Positions 1 to 7,936 of a stretch of DNA of 64,000 nt are shown one piece after another. The first letter of the stretch is position 1. Every line of letters starts with the position of its first letter. The position numbers were made by a program, and so were the translations under genes. The notes below the pieces were generated by a model. It saw nothing but the letters and a program-made list of their open reading frames with translations. It was not told the DNA's origin and searched no databases. Source of the stretch: a bacterium (GTDB lineage Bacteria > Myxococcota_A > Polyangia > Nannocystales > Nannocystaceae); assembly GCA_024742475.1 (NCBI GenBank), contig JANSYI010000008.1:124001-188000 (forward strand), read 5' to 3'.

Positions 1-637
1 CCGCCCCACAGCCGACGGAGTCGATCTCGTGTCGGAACAGGGCGCGTACGGGCAAGAAAGGGTACTGCTCGGCCGCGACCGAGGCGAGCGTGTCGTAGGG
101 CGCCATGAGGATGACGCCGGCCACGGGGCGACTGCAGGCCACGTGGGTTGCGACGCCCGTCCCGAGGCTGAAGCCCCACGTCACGATGCGATCGGCGTTC
201 ACGTCGGGTCGGCTCACCACTGCGTCGTAGATGGAAAGTCCGTCCGAGGTGATCGCGGCAGCTGACGGGTCTCCCGTCGATCGGTCGTAGCCACGGTAGG
301 ACACGAACGCCAGATTGAAGCCCATGTCGGCCACCCACCGCTTCGCCTCGACTTGCCGCCACACCGGCTGCGCGTTGCCAGCGAAGTAGAGCACGGTCGG
401 TCGCGGCCCCCGCCCCGCGCCGGCGAGAAAGAAGCCCTCGAGCGTGTCGCCTCCGACGTCGATCGACAGCGTCTCGACCTCGGGCAGCCCCGCGATGCGC
501 TCGTGCTCGTTCTCGGGGAGCGACGTCGGATGAAAGACCAGCCACCCCTGCGCCACGAACATGACCAGACAGATCAGCAGGTAGGTCGACGCCAGGCTGT
601 ACAGCCCTTTGAGTACTCGCCGACGCCAGCCTCCCAC
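1..637 (-). CDS. alpha/beta hydrolase, membrane-anchored (3' end outside window)
   Basis: 212 codons are visible and the gene runs off the left edge. After a basic N-terminus comes a hydrophobic anchor (about residues 12-32), then an alpha/beta-hydrolase fold: a YRGY oxyanion-loop motif near residue 114 and the nucleophile elbow GFSLG at 155-159 (Ser157), followed by TGVATH. This pattern fits the ABHD13/YfhR-like serine hydrolases, which have an N-terminal anchor and a domain facing away from the cytoplasm; the substrate is unknown. The Asp and His of the triad would lie beyond the edge. I chose GTG at 637 because TACACT (644-649) lies 6 bases upstream, the spacing seen at many starts here; GTG at 643 is also in frame but touches that hexamer. 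The gene is divergent from ppk2. Confidence 0.85.
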   Translation of the reverse strand, partial: MGGWRRRVLKGLYSLASTYLLICLVMFVAQGWLVFHPTSLPENEHERIAGLPEVETLSIDVGGDTLEGFFLAGAGRGPRPTVLYFAGNAQPVWRQVEAKRWVADMGFNLAFVSYRGYDRSTGDPSAAAITSDGLSIYDAVVSRPDVNADRIVTWGFSLGTGVATHVACSRPVAGVILMAPYDTLASVAAEQYPFLPVRALFRHEIDSVGCGA

Positions 638-643
638 GCGCAC

Positions 644-649
644 AGTGTA
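644..649 (-). promoter_or_regulatory. -10-like TACACT, leaderless start of the hydrolase
   Basis: The hexamer ends 6 bases before GTG 637, so a transcript would begin at or next to the start codon. It favours GTG 637 over GTG 643. Confidence 0.5.
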
Positions 650-692
650 GCGCCCACGCGAGACGATGCGCGTCCGGACACGACCGCCGGGG

Positions 693-698
693 TACCCT
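693..698 (+). promoter_or_regulatory. -10-like TACCCT upstream of ppk2
   Basis: Ten bases separate it from ATG 709. No purine-rich ribosome site is visible in that gap. It faces the hydrolase promoter about 45 bases away. Confidence 0.4.
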
Positions 699-708
699 CG
701 CACCGCAC

Positions 709-1635
709 ATGCGCGACTTCGACGAGTATCTGCAGGACGCGTTCGAGAACGCCGACGAGCCGCCCGAGATCGATGGTGCCGTCCCGCTCGACACCAGCGC
801 AGCGGTCCCCCAAGACGCCCGCCGCAACGTCTTCGTCGAACACGCCTATCCGTACGCCACGCGCATCGGCGTGCGCGACTACTACAGCCAGAAGTACGAT
901 CTTCAGATCGAGCTCGTGAAGCTGCAGAACTGGGTCAAGGAGACCGGCGCGAAGGTGCTGCTCATCTTCGAGGGCCGCGACGCCGCCGGCAAGGGCAGCA
1001 CGATCAAGCGCTTCCTCGAGCACCTCAACCCCAGAGGCGCGCGCGTCGTCGCGCTCGATCGCCCAACCGACACCGAGCTCGGACAGTGGTACTTCCAGCG
1101 CTACCTACGGCACCTCCCCGGGCCCGGCGAGATCGTGTTCTTCGATCGCTCTTGGTACAACCGCGCCGGCGTCGAGCGCGTCATGGGGTTCTCCAGCGAC
1201 GCCCAGCGCGAGGAGTTCTTCGACCAGGTCGTCCCGCTCGAGCAGATGCTCGTGCGCAGCCGGGTGCACCTGATGAAGTTCTACTTCTCGGTGAGCCAGC
1301 ACGAGCAGCGCCGCCGCTTCGACATGCGTCGCACCGATCCGCTGAAGCGGTGGAAGCTCAGCCCCATGGACCTCGAGTCCGAGAAGCGTTGGGACGCATA
1401 CTCCGAGGCCAAGCTCGACATGTTTCGGCGCACGCACACCGAGACCGCCCCGTGGACCCTGATCAAGTCCGACGACAAGATGCGCGCGCGCCTGCAGACG
1501 ATGCGAGTGGTGCTCCATCGCATCGCCTACGCAGACAAGGGCCCGCAGCTCCTGCCGCCAGACCCTCTGCTCGTCGCGACGGCGAGCGAGGTCTATCCCG
1601 AGTTCGATCGAGCCGAGCTCACTGCGAGACGATGA
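709..1635 (+). CDS. ppk2: polyphosphate kinase 2 (PPK2)
   Basis: Transfers phosphate between polyphosphate and nucleoside di- or triphosphates in the cytoplasm. The 308-residue protein has the PPK2 core: a Walker A loop GRDAAGKGS at 89-97, the lid-type segment with ALDRPT and the GQWYFQRY block (about 115-132), and the Walker B block FFDRSWYNR at 144-152. Later come the Arg-rich EQRRRF segment and DPLKRWKLSP, both typical of one-domain PPK2. Length and motifs suggest class I, which usually favours ADP/GDP phosphorylation, but I cannot prove the class by eye. The gene stands alone and its last 17 bases overlap the 3' end of the opposing lipoprotein gene. Confidence 0.95.
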   Translation: MRDFDEYLQDAFENADEPPEIDGAVPLDTSAAVPQDARRNVFVEHAYPYATRIGVRDYYSQKYDLQIELVKLQNWVKETGAKVLLIFEGRDAAGKGSTIKRFLEHLNPRGARVVALDRPTDTELGQWYFQRYLRHLPGPGEIVFFDRSWYNRAGVERVMGFSSDAQREEFFDQVVPLEQMLVRSRVHLMKFYFSVSQHEQRRRFDMRRTDPLKRWKLSPMDLESEKRWDAYSEAKLDMFRRTHTETAPWTLIKSDDKMRARLQTMRVVLHRIAYADKGPQLLPPDPLLVATASEVYPEFDRAELTARR

Positions 1636-2812
1636 GCAGCTGAAGCCGGTCGAACGGCCCGCCCTCGTCGCCTGCGCAGCTCTCGTCCCAGCACACGATC
1701 TCGTTGGCCTGGTGCACGATGACGTCGTAGGTGCGCCCCGCGTGGCCAAACGACGTGCTCCCGCCCGCCTGGAGCGGCTCCGCGGCGCTCTCGTCTCCGC
1801 CGAGCTCCACCGACACGTGACCCGAGAGGATCGACATCCCGTCCTCGCAGGACACCGCGCCTGCATCGAAGGCAGGACATCCGGTCAGCTCGACCGCCCA
1901 CGAGAACTCGTCGAGCGCGATCGGCAGCGGTAGCTCGACCGAGGTCGCGTCTACGAACGCGAGGAGCAGCTCGCCGCCGGGCGTGCGCAGGCTGAACGAC
2001 GCTTGCTGGCCCGGCATCTTCTCGTTCTCGGCGAGCGCGAGGAGCACGTCGTCGTCCTCGGCGACGGGTGCCACGAGGTGCGGCGACGCGCTCGTGTACC
2101 GCAGCACGTAGTCGTCGCCATCGCACTGCAGCGGCAGCGACTCCTCGTCTCCGTCGATGGTCGGCGTGCCCACCACGCACTGCAGCTCGAGCGTCTCCCC
2201 GTTCGTCTCCGGCCCCTCGAAACTAAACGACGCCGACGACTTTCCGCCCGCCGCGCAGTTGTCGATCTGCGGTGACTCGTAGTCCGCACACACCTCGGCG
2301 CCCTTGGACCCGTCGGGCTCGCACAGGTCCGTGTCGGGGTTGCAGACCGTGCCTTCGCAGCACGGCTGCGTCACGCCGGCGTAGCCACACAGGGCGCCCG
2401 CAGGCCGGCACGAGTCCGCCGCCGGCTCGGGCACACACGTGCTGCCATCGGCGTCCTGCACCAGGCCTCCGCAGCAGTGCCCACCCTCGGCCGACGCCGG
2501 GCTCTCGCCTTCGCCTGCACACGGTACGCACAGCCCTTCGGGAAGGCACACCAGGTCGTCGCTCGGGCACGACCAGATCAGCTCGACGCAGTCGTCGTGA
2601 ATCGAGTCGTCCGTTTCATTGCCAGGATCGAGGACGGTCTCGCCCTCGGTCTCGCCCTGCGTCTCGCCCGGGTCGGTCTCGGTCGTCGGCGCCTCCGTCT
2701 CGCCCGCCGAGCCGCCGTCGGTGGCCTGGGGGTCACCGAGTTCCTGCGTGTCGACGCATGCGGGCAGCGCGAGAGGGAGGCCGAGGAGAAGGAGCAAGCT
2801 TCGTGAAGTCAT
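1619..2812 (-). CDS. Cys-rich lipoprotein of sigma module A
   Basis: 397 residues. The signal peptide ends at the lipobox LPAC (Cys about 18). An acidic Thr/Glu/Gly linker follows, then a Cys-rich region (about residues 70-180) and a beta-rich C-terminal domain with no family I recognise. The start ATG 2812 overlaps the stop of the sigma-fusion gene as ATGA, so translation is probably coupled and the lipoprotein is the last gene of the module. The same position in module B (5905-6693) also holds a Cys-rich lipoprotein. I infer that it is an envelope target or sensor of the sigma system. A longer in-frame start at 2956 would lie inside the upstream gene and removes the clean signal peptide. 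Confidence 0.85.
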   Translation of the reverse strand: MTSRSLLLLLGLPLALPACVDTQELGDPQATDGGSAGETEAPTTETDPGETQGETEGETVLDPGNETDDSIHDDCVELIWSCPSDDLVCLPEGLCVPCAGEGESPASAEGGHCCGGLVQDADGSTCVPEPAADSCRPAGALCGYAGVTQPCCEGTVCNPDTDLCEPDGSKGAEVCADYESPQIDNCAAGGKSSASFSFEGPETNGETLELQCVVGTPTIDGDEESLPLQCDGDDYVLRYTSASPHLVAPVAEDDDVLLALAENEKMPGQQASFSLRTPGGELLLAFVDATSVELPLPIALDEFSWAVELTGCPAFDAGAVSCEDGMSILSGHVSVELGGDESAAEPLQAGGSTSFGHAGRTYDVIVHQANEIVCWDESCAGDEGGPFDRLQLLIVSQ

Positions 2813-2827
2813 GTCCCGGTCATGTCC
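2808..2827 (-). repeat. two direct copies of GTCATGTCC at the lipoprotein start
   Basis: The 9-base word occurs at 2808-2816 and 2819-2827 on the plus strand. On the minus strand it reads GGACATGAC and the first copy contains the lipoprotein start codon. The same word forms a palindrome at 3964-3984. Confidence 0.8.
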
Positions 2828-3969
2828 GGTTTCCCGGGATTCTGTGGCGACCCCGCGCAGCTTTTTTCGATCCGCCGCCGCGCGGTCATCGCGGGCCGCC
2901 GCTCCAGCAAGATCGTGGCCTCGGCCCTTGCCTGCGGCTGCTTTCCCAGGGCGCACAGCGCCTCCACCCGCACGACCGCACGAAGATCCGCCAGCGCGCT
3001 GTCCGGATACGTCCGAGCATGCGCGACGACGATCTCGAGCGCGCGCTCTGCTTGGCCCTCTGCCAGCGCGCTCCGGGCCTGCTGGAGGAGCGCGTTCTCA
3101 TGCGCGAGCGTCGAGGGTTCCGCTTCGACGACAGCTGGGGCGCCGGGCACCGAGGGCTTCGGCGCCGGCGCCTGGGCGACGGGTTCGGGCGCGACGATCT
3201 GCGGCGAAGGCGGGGTCGAAGCCGCGGCCGCCACCGGCTCGTGACGCGGCGTGGCCTCGGGCGCAACCTCGGCGGCGACCTCCGTCTGCGACGTGGTCGG
3301 CTCGGTGTCGCCCGACGACCGCGGCATCGCGACTGCGCCGACCGTCACGGCCGCAGCGACCAGCCCCACCCCCAGCGCTGCCGCGCCCCATCCCAGGGCC
3401 TTTGCTGCCGGCTCGAGGCAGACGCTCAGCGCCGCCCAGCCGCGGGCCGACGCGCGAGGCTGCTCTGCACGCGCGCGCTCGGTCACCGCGCCATCGCGCA
3501 GCGACGTTCGGAGCTTTCGGATCCGCGTGTAGACCGTGTTGAGGTTGCGCCCCAACGCCGCCGCGATCTCCGGGCCCGTCATCCCCTCGACCTCCGAGAG
3601 ATAGAACAGCTCCCGGTCGGCGTCGCTGAGGCGCTCGAGGTAGCGATCGAGCTCGACGATCGCCTCGGGCACCGGCTTGCGCGGCTCGCTCAGCGCGTGG
3701 GCCAGCGCGTCGGCTCGGGCCGTCCGCCGCTTCGCCGAACGCCGATGGTTGCTCGCGACGCGGCGCGCAATCGCGTACAGCCACGCCTTGGGCGACCCGG
3801 CGAAGTCCTCTCGGCGCCGGTACGCGACCACGAACACGTCCTGCACCGCATCTTCGAGGGCTGCGCCGCCGAGGCCGAAGCGATGCAGCGCGTGCCACAC
3901 GAACCCGTGGTGTGTCTGGTAGACGTCCCGGAAGCCCCGGGGGTCCGTGAGCGCGAGAGCGGCGGACAT
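2809..3969 (-). CDS. ECF sigma factor fused to a membrane-spanning TPR domain (module A)
   Basis: 386 residues in three parts. Residues 12-80 are sigma region 2 (LEDAVQDVFVVAYRR; KAWLYAIARRVA) and 105-155 are region 4, with the helix-turn-helix MTGPEIAAALGRNLNTVYTR. One transmembrane helix follows at about 190-215, then a Pro/Ala/Glu-rich spacer and a TPR-like helical pair at 290-375 (LLQQARSALAEGQAERALEI). ECF factors are normally soluble and about 180 residues long. Module B encodes the same two halves as separate genes (7397-7936 and 6690-7400). The sigma domain should face the cytoplasm and the TPR part the periplasm, so use of the sigma factor would need proteolytic release or membrane-bound transcription; this is inference. 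Start ATG 3969 lies in a 9-base inverted repeat. Confidence 0.85.
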   Translation of the reverse strand: MSAALALTDPRGFRDVYQTHHGFVWHALHRFGLGGAALEDAVQDVFVVAYRRREDFAGSPKAWLYAIARRVASNHRRSAKRRTARADALAHALSEPRKPVPEAIVELDRYLERLSDADRELFYLSEVEGMTGPEIAAALGRNLNTVYTRIRKLRTSLRDGAVTERARAEQPRASARGWAALSVCLEPAAKALGWGAAALGVGLVAAAVTVGAVAMPRSSGDTEPTTSQTEVAAEVAPEATPRHEPVAAAASTPPSPQIVAPEPVAQAPAPKPSVPGAPAVVEAEPSTLAHENALLQQARSALAEGQAERALEIVVAHARTYPDSALADLRAVVRVEALCALGKQPQARAEATILLERRPAMTARRRIEKSCAGSPQNPGKPDMTGT

Positions 3970-3984
3970 GACCCTGTCATGTCC
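3964..3984 (-). promoter_or_regulatory. perfect 9-base inverted repeat over the sigma-fusion start codon
   Basis: GGACATGAC, a 3-base centre, then GTCATGTCC. Read on the minus strand, the start codon (3967-3969) is in the second arm and the loop holds the AGG that could serve as ribosome site. Either a protein operator or an RNA hairpin that hides the start is possible. Confidence 0.65.
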
Positions 3985-3987
3985 AGA

Positions 3988-4992
3988 CTACGCCGAATCT
4001 GTGGCGAAGAAGATCTGCACGCCCACGATCGCGCGCACGCTGACGGGCCAGGTCGAAAACGCGGTCTCCCCGCCCAGGAGCACCCGCGCGCGCGACGTAG
4101 GCACCGCAGCCTCCGCGGCCCCGAACACGCCCACCGACCCCCATCGCCGGCCCACGCCACCGCGAGCCCCCACCGCCGACCAGACGTAGCGCAGGTCGTT
4201 GGCCGGGTCGAGATCGCGGCTGGCGACGCTGAGCGCTCCGACCTCGGCGAGGGCACACAGCGGCGCCTGCACCGTCGAGCCGAACACGACGCAGCCCCGC
4301 CCTCCCGCCGCGCCCATCTGGGTGAGCCCCGACGCGCCCTGCACTGCCGCGGTCCGTCGTGGCGCTCCGTAGTACCCGTACAGCGCTACTTCGGCGCGAG
4401 GCCACTGCACCCCCACGCTCAGCCGCGGTCCTCCGGTCACGCCCGGCAGCGACCCGAACTCGACCTGCGGGGCCACACCCACGAAGCCCACCGGGGGGAG
4501 CCTGCGCGGCCGCGGGCCGACCACGAGGTCGTCGCGCACGGGCGCAACGGCAGGCCGAGACTGCGCAACCTCGACCGCGGCGTCGGGCTCGGGCTCGGCC
4601 GGCACGACCTCCGGCTCCGACGGCGCGTCCGCCCCCGCCGAGGCGGGCTCGAGCGAGACCGCCACGAACAACGCCGCGGTACCGCCCAGGGCGTCGCAGT
4701 CCTCGTCGACCACGGTGCGCGTCTCGGACAGGTTCCCGTAAGAGGTGCGCAGCGTCAGCCGGAACCCCTTCGGCCCCTCTTCGACCCGGCCGTCCACAAC
4801 GAGGGTGCCCTCGCCGGCGGGGTCGACCGTGAGCTCGGCGATGCGATCGCGCATCGTCTGCGCGTCGGGACACCCCACGGGAGCCTGCCACGCGAGCTCC
4901 ACCTCGGCCGGGCGCGGACTCTCCGCCGACCGCGACCCCTCCGGCGGCACGGCGGGCACGAGCGCGAGCCCGTACACGAGCACGCCGAGCAT
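3988..4992 (-). CDS. barrel-like envelope protein with N-terminal W-AP-CP domain (module A)
   Basis: 334 residues. A signal peptide is followed by a small domain beginning LAWQAPVGCPDAQTM and containing a second Cys (VDEDCDALG), so one disulphide is possible. Next is a Pro/Glu/Ala spacer (about 130-165), then a Gly/Val-rich domain with alternating hydrophobic strands that ends in a terminal aromatic strand (VGVQIFFATDSA), as in small outer-membrane barrels. The paralogue at 8074-9045 has the same layout. I know no named family. The start ATG 4992 overlaps the DUF4870 stop by one base (TGATG), so the two are probably cotranscribed. The sigma-fusion gene begins 18 bases downstream. Confidence 0.75.
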   Translation of the reverse strand: MLGVLVYGLALVPAVPPEGSRSAESPRPAEVELAWQAPVGCPDAQTMRDRIAELTVDPAGEGTLVVDGRVEEGPKGFRLTLRTSYGNLSETRTVVDEDCDALGGTAALFVAVSLEPASAGADAPSEPEVVPAEPEPDAAVEVAQSRPAVAPVRDDLVVGPRPRRLPPVGFVGVAPQVEFGSLPGVTGGPRLSVGVQWPRAEVALYGYYGAPRRTAAVQGASGLTQMGAAGGRGCVVFGSTVQAPLCALAEVGALSVASRDLDPANDLRYVWSAVGARGGVGRRWGSVGVFGAAEAAVPTSRARVLLGGETAFSTWPVSVRAIVGVQIFFATDSA

Positions 4993-5456
4993 CAAGCCCC
5001 TGCAGACTCGGCCGGCGACTTCACGGCGACGCGCACGTCACTGACGTCGTATAGCGTGGCCGCCAGCCGGCTGATGAAGGGATAACGCGCCCACTCGCCT
5101 TGGCTGGCGCGCGAGGCGTACTTGAGACACAGCACCAGCTGCGCCAGATAGACCGCGATCGTCAGCCCCGCGAGCGCGAGCACGAGCAGCCGCAGCGGCT
5201 CGGGCATCGCCGTCTCGGCCTCGGGGACACCGTCACGCAGCACGATCCACAGCGTGCCCGCACCCATGCCGATGCCCGCAATGACCGCCACCACCAGCAT
5301 GAACAAGAACGTCAGCGCGCCTTGCAGTGCATTGAACGCGATGAACTTCGACTTCTTGTGGTTGAGCGCGAAGATGATGAGCGGCACCACGGGCCCGAAC
5401 GCACCCGAGACGGCCCAGGCCACTCCCGCCAAGCGCTTCTCCCGCTCGTCGATCAT
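4992..5456 (-). CDS. DUF4870-type membrane protein
   Basis: 154 residues with about four hydrophobic segments. Near residues 30-45 is the sequence ALNHKKSKFIAFNALQGALT, which is the pattern of the DUF4870/Tic20-like small membrane proteins (hydrophobic, then Lys-rich, then HALQA-like). Function is unknown. The start is ATG 5456 with TATGGT nine bases upstream. It is the first gene of a likely five-part run: DUF4870, barrel, sigma fusion, lipoprotein. Confidence 0.8.
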   Translation of the reverse strand: MIDEREKRLAGVAWAVSGAFGPVVPLIIFALNHKKSKFIAFNALQGALTFLFMLVVAVIAGIGMGAGTLWIVLRDGVPEAETAMPEPLRLLVLALAGLTIAVYLAQLVLCLKYASRASQGEWARYPFISRLAATLYDVSDVRVAVKSPAESAGA

Positions 5457-5463
5457 GCGCTGG

Positions 5464-5519
5464 GGACCATAGCAGGGCGAATAGGCGCCGTCGACGCGGG
5501 AGGCACTCTGCTATGGTCC
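5464..5519. promoter_or_regulatory. mirror-image divergent promoters (GGACCATAG ... CTATGGTCC)
   Basis: The 9-base arms at 5464-5472 and 5511-5519 are perfect inverted copies. Each contains TATGGT nine bases before the start codon of the gene it faces (5456 minus, 5527 plus). Two leaderless starts of matched strength, or one shared regulator, would explain it. Confidence 0.55.
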
Positions 5520-5526
5520 GCCGCTC

Positions 5527-5904
5527 ATGGCGTGGCAGGTGCTGCTCGACACGGAGCTCGTGTTGCTCCGGGTCGACCCGCTCGAGCGGACCGTGGAGAT
5601 GACGCGTACGGTGCAGGATCTACCGCACGACCCCATCCAGCTCCGCGCGTTCTTCCAGACCCTCGTCGACGCGATCGGCAGCGTCGATCGCCCCCGGCAT
5701 ACGTTCGTCATCGACAGCCGAAGGACCGTCGGCCGCAACGACGAGGCGTTCGAGACGGTGCGACGGGAGTTCGAGCAGGCGCTCTTCGGGGGGTTCGAGA
5801 AGGTCTCGGTCAGGGTAAGGACCGAGGTCGGCCGCCTTCAGGTACAGCGCTACAACGAAACGACGCCCGAGAGCGACATGGCGATCGTCAAAGGCGACGA
5901 CTGA
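5527..5904 (+). CDS. small cytoplasmic protein, unrecognised
   Basis: 125 residues, no signal peptide or membrane segment. The pattern of beta strands and helices (WQVLLDTELVLLRVDP, then a helix with LRAFFQTLVDAIG, then HTFVIDSRRTVGRND) resembles STAS-like folds, but I cannot assign a family. TATGGT lies nine bases before ATG and mirrors the promoter of the divergent DUF4870 gene, which suggests linked expression. The 3' end meets the 3' end of the module B lipoprotein gene with no gap. Confidence 0.75.
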   Translation: MAWQVLLDTELVLLRVDPLERTVEMTRTVQDLPHDPIQLRAFFQTLVDAIGSVDRPRHTFVIDSRRTVGRNDEAFETVRREFEQALFGGFEKVSVRVRTEVGRLQVQRYNETTPESDMAIVKGDD

Positions 5905-6693
5905 CTACTCACACACGTTCTGCGAACACATCATCGACACGCAGTCGCCCATGAAGACGCATGGGTCGCCCGGGTTGCCCGCAGTGCAGGCATCCTCGAC
6001 GCAGATGTCGCTGGCGCAGTCGCTGGGGAATGTGCAGCGTGCACCGACCGCACCATCAGAGCACATGTCGTCCACGCAGAAGGGACGATCGGGATGGCAG
6101 TCGGAGTCTCCATCGCATGACGCGATCGAGTCCGGGTCCCACCAGTTCAGATCCATTTCGATCACCATCGAACAATCGACCGTCTGGCTCTCGATGACCG
6201 CCTCGCTGCGCGTCGACCAGATGAGCGTTCCGCCCTCTGTGGCGTTGACGGTGCCCTCGACCAGGTTCACCGTCTCACCGACGGGGTCGCCGTTCGAGGT
6301 GGTGACCGTGTTGATGCCACCGACGAGCACGGAGCCGTCACCATCGATTCCGCCACTGAGTTCCACCAAGACCTCCTCCGATGGGAGCGTGACGGCGCGT
6401 GCCTCGAGGCTGCCGCCAGCCTGTGCGAGAACGATCGCGTCGGCGGCGAGCTCGACGTCGCAAAAGGATGCCTCGTCTCCTTCCGAGCAGCGACATGAGC
6501 GCTGGTCGAACGACGTTAGGAGGTAGATGCCGGAGACGTCGTCCTCGCCGCCATCGCCGGGTGGGAGGTCTTCCACGTCGGCGCGCTCGAGCGCCGCCGC
6601 GTTGCTGCCTACGGAGAGGTCTTCGCCTTGGCAGGCAGGCGTGCACAGGACGAGGAGAAGGCTGAGGGTCGAGGTCGAGGTCTTCATGGTCAT
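5905..6693 (-). CDS. Cys-rich lipoprotein of sigma module B
   Basis: 262 residues. The signal ends at TPAC (Cys about 19). The middle (about 50-185) is beta-rich with a Cys cluster (SCRCSEGDEASFC). The last 70 residues hold three short repeats with the pattern C-x5-C-x5-C-x4-C, for example CTFPSDCASDICVEDAC, typical of secreted myxobacterial lipoproteins. ATG 6693 overlaps the stop of the upstream membrane gene as ATGA; ATG 6687 is also in frame. It occupies the same place as the module A lipoprotein, although the two sequences are not closely alike. Confidence 0.85.
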   Translation of the reverse strand: MTMKTSTSTLSLLLVLCTPACQGEDLSVGSNAAALERADVEDLPPGDGGEDDVSGIYLLTSFDQRSCRCSEGDEASFCDVELAADAIVLAQAGGSLEARAVTLPSEEVLVELSGGIDGDGSVLVGGINTVTTSNGDPVGETVNLVEGTVNATEGGTLIWSTRSEAVIESQTVDCSMVIEMDLNWWDPDSIASCDGDSDCHPDRPFCVDDMCSDGAVGARCTFPSDCASDICVEDACTAGNPGDPCVFMGDCVSMMCSQNVCE

Positions 6694-7400
6694 CGTTCCA
6701 GTTCGCAGAGGGTTCGTAGACGCGGGCTCATCGGTGCCCGCGGCCACCGTGTCTTCTTGCGCTCGGCGAGCGCTCTTCCTGCGTCGAGATCACCCAGACC
6801 GCAGCGCGCCGCCGCCTCGAGGTCCACGCGGTCGGCCGTGAGGCTGCCCTTGCCGAAGTCATCGCGGTGCTGCTTCGCCCGTTCGAGCGCCTTGGCGAAG
6901 CGGCCGGCGGCCACGTCCTTGCGCATCGCGTCGATCAGCGCGAGTTCGTCGGCGAGCCCGGGCGTCCTGTCAGCGGGGGCAGGCCGTGGTTCTCGGACGC
7001 GTCGGGTCTCGACCTCGGCGACCTTGGGTGCTGGCGGCGGATCGGCGACGAGAGGAAGCGAGGGTGGCGGCGAGGTGTACTTCTGCACGTCGTCGACGAC
7101 ATCCGCGTCTGCGGGCGCCTCGACGCGCTCGATCGGAGCCTGGGGTTCGTCATCGCGGAGCGCCCACCCACCCGCGGCGACGGAGGTTGCTACCACGAGC
7201 GCCCCCACGACCTTGAGCGCGCCAGCGCCCGAGCTCGCGGCGGCGGGTACACTCGCTACAGCAGGGGGCATGGGAGGCGTCGGCTGCCACGACGCGGCAA
7301 TACCCGCCCACGCTGCATCGCGCGACTTCGGCGTCGCGTCCATCTCTTTGCGCTCGGCGGCGACCAAGTCCGCCAAGGGTCCTTCCAACCGCTCCATCAC
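6690..7400 (-). CDS. single-pass membrane protein with periplasmic TPR-like end, probable anti-sigma partner (module B)
   Basis: 236 residues. A cytoplasmic N-terminus of about 60 residues is followed by one transmembrane helix (about 62-80, VVGALVVATSVAAGGWAL), a Pro-rich stretch and a helical TPR-like end (LIDAMRKDVAAGRFAKALERA) that matches the end of the module A fusion. Its start overlaps the sigma stop (GTG 7400 as GTGA, or ATG 7397 as TGATG), which is usual for sigma/anti-sigma pairs. I infer that it holds the sigma factor at the membrane. It lacks the zinc-binding HxxxCxxC motif of ZAS anti-sigma proteins. Confidence 0.75.
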   Translation of the reverse strand: MMERLEGPLADLVAAERKEMDATPKSRDAAWAGIAASWQPTPPMPPAVASVPAAASSGAGALKVVGALVVATSVAAGGWALRDDEPQAPIERVEAPADADVVDDVQKYTSPPPSLPLVADPPPAPKVAEVETRRVREPRPAPADRTPGLADELALIDAMRKDVAAGRFAKALERAKQHRDDFGKGSLTADRVDLEAAARCGLGDLDAGRALAERKKTRWPRAPMSPRLRTLCELER

Positions 7401-7936
7401 CCCGCCCCCTCTTCGAGCAGCTGACGATGCGCCTCCGCCAACTGCATTCGCGCGGATCGAACCCGCGCATAGATCGTGTTCACGTTCACACCGAGGCCCT
7501 CGGCGATCTCCACCGCGGTCAGCCCCTCGACGTCGGCCAAGATGAACGCCGCTCTGCGGTCTTCGTCGAGCGTGGCCAGCAGCCGATGCAGCAGGTCCGC
7601 CGCGTCCCTGCGCGCGTAGGGGTCATCGGTCTGGCTCGCCGACTCGATTGCGACCGCCGCTCGACGCTGCCGACGGAGTTCTCCGCGGCGCTCGGTATGC
7701 GCCACGCGCATCAGAATCCCGAACAGCCAGGTCCGAACCCCACTGCGACCCTCGAAGGTGCCCAGTCTTCGCCCCGCGACGATGAACGTCTCTTGCACCA
7801 CGTCGTCGACGGCCGCGGTCGCGACGCCCAGCCGCAGCGCGCTGCGGAACACGAAGTCGTAGTGCGCGTCGAAGAGCGCTCGAAGCTCGACGGGTGGCGC
7901 CTTCGAGGGCGCCTCGTGGGCACGGGCCGCGGTCAT
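7397..7936 (-). CDS. ECF RNA polymerase sigma factor (module B)
   Basis: 179 residues, the normal ECF length. Region 2 spans about 16-85 (VDDVVQETFIVAGRR; VRTWLFGILMRVA) and region 4 about 112-165, with the helix-turn-helix LTAVEIAEGLGVNVNTIYAR. It directs RNA polymerase to its own promoter class; the target genes are unknown but probably include its own operon. It is coupled to the downstream single-pass membrane gene and lies 137 bases after the barrel gene. The sequence upstream of ATG contains GTGTAGTCC directly against the start, not at the spacing used elsewhere. Confidence 0.9.
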   Translation of the reverse strand: MTAARAHEAPSKAPPVELRALFDAHYDFVFRSALRLGVATAAVDDVVQETFIVAGRRLGTFEGRSGVRTWLFGILMRVAHTERRGELRRQRRAAVAIESASQTDDPYARRDAADLLHRLLATLDEDRRAAFILADVEGLTAVEIAEGLGVNVNTIYARVRSARMQLAEAHRQLLEEGAG

